Notes under the pieces: model-generated | What the model was told of the DNA's origin: nothing | The model's database searches: none | Seen by the model: only the letters and a program-made list of their open reading frames with translations | Shown here: positions 59,566-64,000 of the stretch, piece by piece | Layout: each line of letters opens with the position of its first letter | How positions within the stretch are numbered: position 1 is the stretch's first letter | Origin: Arbacia lixula | Taxonomy: Eukaryota; Echinodermata; Echinoidea; Arbacioida; Arbaciidae | Length of the DNA: 64,000 nucleotides | Reading direction: 5' to 3' | NCBI GenBank assembly: GCA_963669155.1 | Contig: OZ022595.1 | Span: forward strand, 3,126,705 to 3,190,704 | Position numbers and translations under genes: made by a program

Positions 59566-60179
59566 GAATAAAGATTATCAAATATTTGCATCCTTCCTTA
59601 ATATATTCTTTGTTCATTAATTTAATCCTGAACATGGACCTTGTGAGTGTGCATGCACTAAGCTTCGAAAGCAGGAGTCCGATTCAGATGTTTTGTTATT
59701 TCCTGCGGCTTGAGCAAACTACCGGAAATTAAAGTTGTTCCTCGGCCGCAACACCTCGGGAGTTCCCCCCGCGCGCCCAATGATTTTCCGCTAAAACAGC
59801 AACAAGCAGCTGAAAATAAATGTATCTCTTTGATTTCGCAAGTCGCGCATCTAATTAACCGGGATGAATTGATATTGTGTCAGAGAGAAAGGGAGGCTAT
59901 TTTGGACATCACATTTTGGACGTCACAAAATAGTACTTTTCTTCCCTCTGACTCTGCAGCTCTAGTTTTAGCTCTTCCTCCAAATAGTTCATCTATTTGT
60001 GGTACTGTGACACCCTTTCAACCAATCAATGAACTGGAATTTATTCATGAGGGATAGAATAGATTTTCATTAAATTGCTTGTTGATGACGTCATGATCAT
60101 TGAAAAGATCAAATTACAATTCATTAATACCAAGATTCGAAGTGATGAAAGTTTTAATAATCTCAGAATCTCAGAAAGG

Positions 60180-60560
60180 GGTAATCCAGACATCGCTTAG
60201 AAGCACTATCGTCTAGATGTGATGTCGCTTCCACGCAATGTGCAATTTACTCTGGTGAATGACACCTTTCGAGGTATGTTTTGAAGGACTATGTGGAATT
60301 GAGGTTTTTTATCCCTGGTGGGAGATTATTCCAGCCTTTTATTCTTTTTGGTAGAAAACTATTGAGGTTCTACATTGAAGTGGTACCAATCGGCTGGCGT
60401 TGGTTCTTATAGACCTGATTTTGGCGCTTCCACCACATATTCAGGGATGTTTACAGCGGCTTCCTTATGGTAAGTTTTGTAAGATAAGGTTAGTCTGCTG
60501 TCCTTTCTTCATTGTTTAAGAGAAGGCCAGTTTAGTGATCTGATTTATTGATTAATTCAG
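60180..60560 (-). mobile_element. Degraded LINE fragment
   Basis: The minus strand reads LPKRIKGWNNLPPGIKNLNS then a stop and SFKTYLERC, the WN.LP...I...SFK..L pattern at the end of many LINE reverse transcriptases. Several stops. Confidence 0.55.
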
Positions 60561-60899
60561 AGACACTTGTAGTGTGACGATAGTCATGCACTTGCAGACA
60601 AAACTTGCTGCCCTTAGTTTTTTGTACCATCTCCAATTTATCTACAAAGTACAAGACATAGTTGATGTGGATAATAAAAGTGATGGATCATGTATTTATG
60701 AGCGATGCGTGGAACAAAAAAGTGGGGGTGAAGGAATAAAGGGTATCATGCACTTTACCGACTTGAGTCTCACCTCTAGCAACGAGGTTAAGAAGGTTAG
60801 CAACGAGTGCCTGATGTCATCTAGATCAATCCCCGATGTGAACTGACTTGAGTGATTGCATGGGTCCTTACAAGTTTTAGGTCGAGATACGATTGTCAT

Positions 60900-62158
60900 G
60901 GGTTTCTACAGTGACTCGCTAGCATCTAGAGTGTTTTGGGCGACGATATCCATCCGCTGAAACACCTAGTTCCTTAAGATTCTCATCTACAAACTGTCCT
61001 AAATACCTTAAAATTAGGCTGGGTTAGGATAGGCAATTATAGGTCTTAGGTTTAGGGTTAAGGTTATGCCTAGGTCTAGGGTTTTTTTTAAGGTTGAACC
61101 AACCATTCATTTACCTTCAAATATAAATCCGTCTTTCACACATCCAAATCCAATCAATTATCCAATTCATTATCTCCTCGCCGACAGTTAAAAACCACTA
61201 GAACCAAAAGCAAAATGATCCCACGAGTTCCTCAAACATTGTTCTCTCCGTGATATTCATCGGCATGATCCAATTGCAATAAACGACAACACAATTTCAC
61301 CATATATCCTAGACGATCGTTACGATTCTCGAACTGCCGTTTTAGTAGTCAGTTAACTGCTGGCAGCTTCCTTATAAGGTCTAGGGCTTTAACACAGGAG
61401 TCAATGCAATGGAAAAAGCGCGCAATCGCAGTCAACTACAATGAAAAAAGTGTACATTACGCGCGTACTACGCTTGTCATAGACGCGCCGATGCCAAGCT
61501 CCATAGACTCACGTGTAAACTTTGGACTTTGATTATTTTTCATGCTTTTTCACCTGAAAATAGTTCCGGACTCTCATTCACAAATAATGTTTTACTTTTA
61601 GGCTTAGCTCCTCATTAATTAATTAATTGTTGTCGTGGGCTGATTTTTCAAACCTACTACAGCTAAAACTGTAGTATAGAAGGGTTTGTTTTGCTGTGGA
61701 ACCGTTTTTTCCACTTTTGAGGCCCCAAACCTGCCGTTTTCCTGGTTTCGAGCCTTCCCGGGCTCAAATCCTCTATATAAGTAGATATGTACTGTATACT
61801 ATAAGTAGCAATGCCACACTGGCCGCGGAACTGAACTCTCGCCGTCCGACAACACGAAAAGTCCCGATTGAGGCCTCTAGATTTGCCGTTATTTTAAGAC
61901 TAAAACATGGTTTATAAGACATTTAATCGTAATAATACGGTAGAATAACTTACAATTTTCGATATTTCAATGTTCATTCGTCGATCTAGGGTCATTTTGC
62001 GTAAAAACGAACAGGTTTTCGATGACGCATATTGTGCAAATCGTCACTGTGCAGAGCGTGTTTACGGTAAAATGAAAACATTACATTCAACTTCCGGGTT
62101 GCAGGGTCAACAACTAGCATGCATTGCGAGAGATCTAGGCTGTGATCCAGGCTGCAAG
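60900..62158 (+). other. Upstream region of the coiled-coil gene
   Basis: No gene recognised. A relatively CpG-containing stretch lies at 61430-61500. A ctatataagta at about 61772 resembles a TATA element and lies 380 bases before the ATG. Promoter identity is inferred from position only. Confidence 0.3.
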
Positions 62159-62174
62159 ATGGCTTCTAGCGAAG
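62159..62174 (+). CDS. Start exon of a coiled-coil protein gene
   Basis: ATG in a good context (gcaagATGG) encodes Met-Ala-Ser-Ser-Glu plus one base and is followed by a canonical donor, gtaaga. The phase matches both possible acceptors of the long exon at 63403. The frame stays open upstream to 61970, but that stretch has no recognisable protein character and is more likely 5' UTR. The call rests on the start context, the donor and the phase match. Confidence 0.6.
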
Positions 62175-62689
62175 GTAAGACGATGAACTTTACTTTTTTC
62201 CGAAAATCCGATTTTTTTCCCTATAATTTTGTTTGAAATATCAAGCGCCAAAAGGGAGTAATTTTAGGGCGCATTTGAGGTGTATTTGGAGAAGTTATAG
62301 CTCGAAACTGACCCCCTCAGAACCTATAAAGAACCATGTTTTTGAGTAGCTTAAAGGTTTCTCTTTCGATTGACACCAAACTTGTGGCCAATGAGCACGG
62401 CGGTTAAAAGCGGGAAAGACAATATTGAAGCCATGTCAAATTCTACGACCTTAATTTGCGATCGCCTGAAGTGCAAAATGCGCCCTCTCTGGCGGAAAGG
62501 CGAAATGTACATAGTCCCACAAATAGTAATTTACGGGGTCTTTGGGGTATTTTGCTTGATTGTATCAGTTTTCAAAGAAATAAAGTGCCCTGTTAAATAA
62601 TTGAAAACTTCTTCCTTTTAAAATGTATTTTTATGGTAAATATCTTACTGGTTGACATGAATTTGATGATGATGATGATGATGAGGAAT

Positions 62690-63240
62690 GGATTGAAATG
62701 AGAGTTGTGAGAGCAAAAATTTTTAGAAAAAAAAAGGGGGGGGGGGTATGTATACTTAGCATTGGCCCCCATATTTCATGCTTTCTATTTTTCTCCTGCG
62801 CCTAAGGTTACTCAATATGAGTGGAAAGTAGAACAACCTATGCCTGGATTTAAAATACAAATAATAGTGGGAGTGGGTGGGTGTGGGGGGGGGGGGGGGG
62901 CGGGGAGGATGATCCAGGAATTTCATTTTTTTTTCACGATTGCAAGGGCTTGCTTTGCCTTTGGTAGGGAGGGGAGGTTGCTATTATTGTGGGGTAGGAT
63001 CATGATTCAGGCATTTTATTATTATTTATTTTTATTATTTTTTAATTAATTAATCTATTTATTTTATTTTTTTAGGGGGGTAGGGCAGCTACTTACTTGC
63101 TGAATTTGCAAGATCTCACAATTGCGGGAGCTTGCTTTGGTAGGAAGGGGAGGCGGCTATATTGTGGGGGCCAGGTGGTTTACAAAAAAAGGGTCAGAGG
63201 TGAAAACATAAATTAAGGCACCAATTCCCATCACCTAAGC
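62690..63240. repeat. G-rich and T-rich runs in the first intron of the coiled-coil gene
   Basis: G runs at 62739-62747 and 62884-62901. ATT-rich stretch 63015-63075. Two partial copies of a gcttgctttgg.agggaggggaggcggcta-like block (62945-62990 and 63130-63165). Confidence 0.65.
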
Positions 63241-63402
63241 CTCAGTCACATATTAACTTTACGTTGACTTGCATCCACCGACTCCTTAGTTAGACGATTG
63301 CATACATTGGTATCCACCATGAACATTCGCAAGTGGTCGCAACGCCTGAGATAGAGGAATATGTGACTGGGGTATAATGTTTTTCTCTTTTCAATATCAA
63401 AG

Positions 63403-64000
63403 AACTAGGTTCTACAGGTAATACTGCCAGTACTGGGCTGACTAATGGTCAGATACTAGAGGAGCTTGAAGCCAGGACTGTAGCTGCAACAGCTAGACAT
63501 CTGAAGAGTTTATTTCCTAACAATGAGGCATCTGTTAGTAGCTTCGAAAAAGCAATCGGGAGAATTAAATCTTCCAGGAAAACACTGCTGAAAAACAAGG
63601 GAAAGGGTTCTGAAACCGAAACGCTTGACATCTTCTTGGCTCGGGAATTCTCTCCACCAAAGTGCATGCCAAACTTAAAGAAACCCAAGACATTAGGTAT
63701 TTGCACAGCACACCCTGTCTGCTCATTTGAAGCAGAGGTAAAAAAAGTTGCTGAGGAGAGTGCAGAGCTGTCAAAGGATCTGGCCTCAAAGAATGCTGCC
63801 TTGGCGTTAAAGGAAGCTTCCTTGGAGAAGGAGGAAGCAAGGAATGAGAATCTCAGAAGAGCAGCGAAACGATCAAGAGATCGTGAAGTGTACCAGAGGA
63901 GGAAGAATAAAAAGCTAGAAGAGGAGATGAACCACAATCGTTGTCAAGATGAAATCTGTGAACTTGAAGAAGAGGTAAAGGTCCTGAAAGAAGAACTTTC
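63403..64000 (+). CDS. Coiled-coil protein of unknown function, second exon, cut by the window edge
   Basis: An open frame of about 199 codons runs to the window end with no stop. The acceptor follows a pyrimidine-rich tract (ttttctctttt), at 63401-63402 or, with the same phase, at 63416-63417. Both join in frame to the start exon at 62159, giving Met-Ala-Ser-Ser-Glu then (Glu-Leu-Gly-Ser-Thr-)Gly-Asn-Thr. The protein reads LEELEARTVAATARHLKSLF, SVSSFEKAIGRIKSSRKTLL and LDIFLAREFSPP, then a long Lys/Glu/Ala-rich helix with heptad-like Leu/Ala/Val spacing (VKKVAEESAELSKDLASKNA and later ELEEEVKVLKEEL), and a basic patch RRAAKRSRDREVYQRRKNKK. I do not recognise the family. N-termini of this style occur in expanded uncharacterised families of marine invertebrates, some of them transposon-linked; that is a weak inference. 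Confidence 0.65.

Noticed and set aside
59710-60057. 115-residue frame on the plus strand
   Set aside because: Has no ATG at the start, no domain, no splice context. Treated as chance.
60927-61012. Minus-strand stretch reading YLGQFVDENLKELGVSADGY, considered as an upstream ACAD11 exon
   Set aside because: It loosely resembles the region before the kinase start, but there is no good acceptor, the donor is weak, and it does not provide the QFR-type end expected before SGQSNP.
61970-62158. Upstream extension of the coiled-coil start exon in the same frame
   Set aside because: The composition is not protein-like, and the ATG at 62159 has a better context and sits right before the donor. Left as probable 5' UTR.
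63449-63937. 162-residue frame on the minus strand
   Set aside because: Antisense shadow of the coiled-coil exon. Its Ser/Phe/Leu richness is the complement of Lys/Glu/Ala codons.

Overview
The window looks like nuclear DNA of a marine invertebrate, most likely an echinoderm or another non-vertebrate deuterostome. It is AT-rich. Its one large gene is cut into 18 short exons with canonical GT/AG borders and introns of about 0.3 to 11 kb. The rest is packed with microsatellites, MITEs, foldback elements and truncated LINEs. I see no operons, ribosome binding sites or rRNA/tRNA genes. The species assignment is an inference from gene architecture and repeat style.

Main gene: an ACAD11-type protein (ACAD10/ACAD11 family) lies on the minus strand from 57189 down to a stop at 17510. 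Splice phases of all 18 exons join into an open frame of 740 residues. An aminoglycoside-phosphotransferase-like kinase domain (exons at 57.1 to 44.0 kb) is followed by an acyl-CoA dehydrogenase domain (32.7 to 17.5 kb). The first roughly 50 residues and the promoter are not identified. The protein ends in Ser-Met-Leu, a possible peroxisomal signal. Poly(A) signals sit at 16982 and 15623.

Second gene: at the right edge on the plus strand, a 16-nt start exon (62159-62174) joins in phase to a long exon (63403 to beyond the window) encoding a charged coiled-coil protein of unknown function.

Layout: 1-5430 has no gene, only microsatellites. 5430-8134 holds two head-to-head copies of a terminal-inverted-repeat element, forming a 2.7-kb palindrome. 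9380-10580 is a foldback element built on a GATATC-centred palindrome. 13251-14265 is a Harbinger-like element with a MADF-domain relic. 14.3-17.5 kb is the gene's 3' flank. 17.5-57.2 kb is the gene, whose introns hold a repeat family with perfect nuclear-receptor DR1 motifs (18.9, 22.3 and 30.8 kb), six unrelated families of TTAA-flanked elements, and a nested complex at 44.7-46.4 and 53.5-56.8 kb in which target duplications and an empty site are readable. 57.3-62 kb holds nested MITEs, LINE remnants and the upstream region of the coiled-coil gene.
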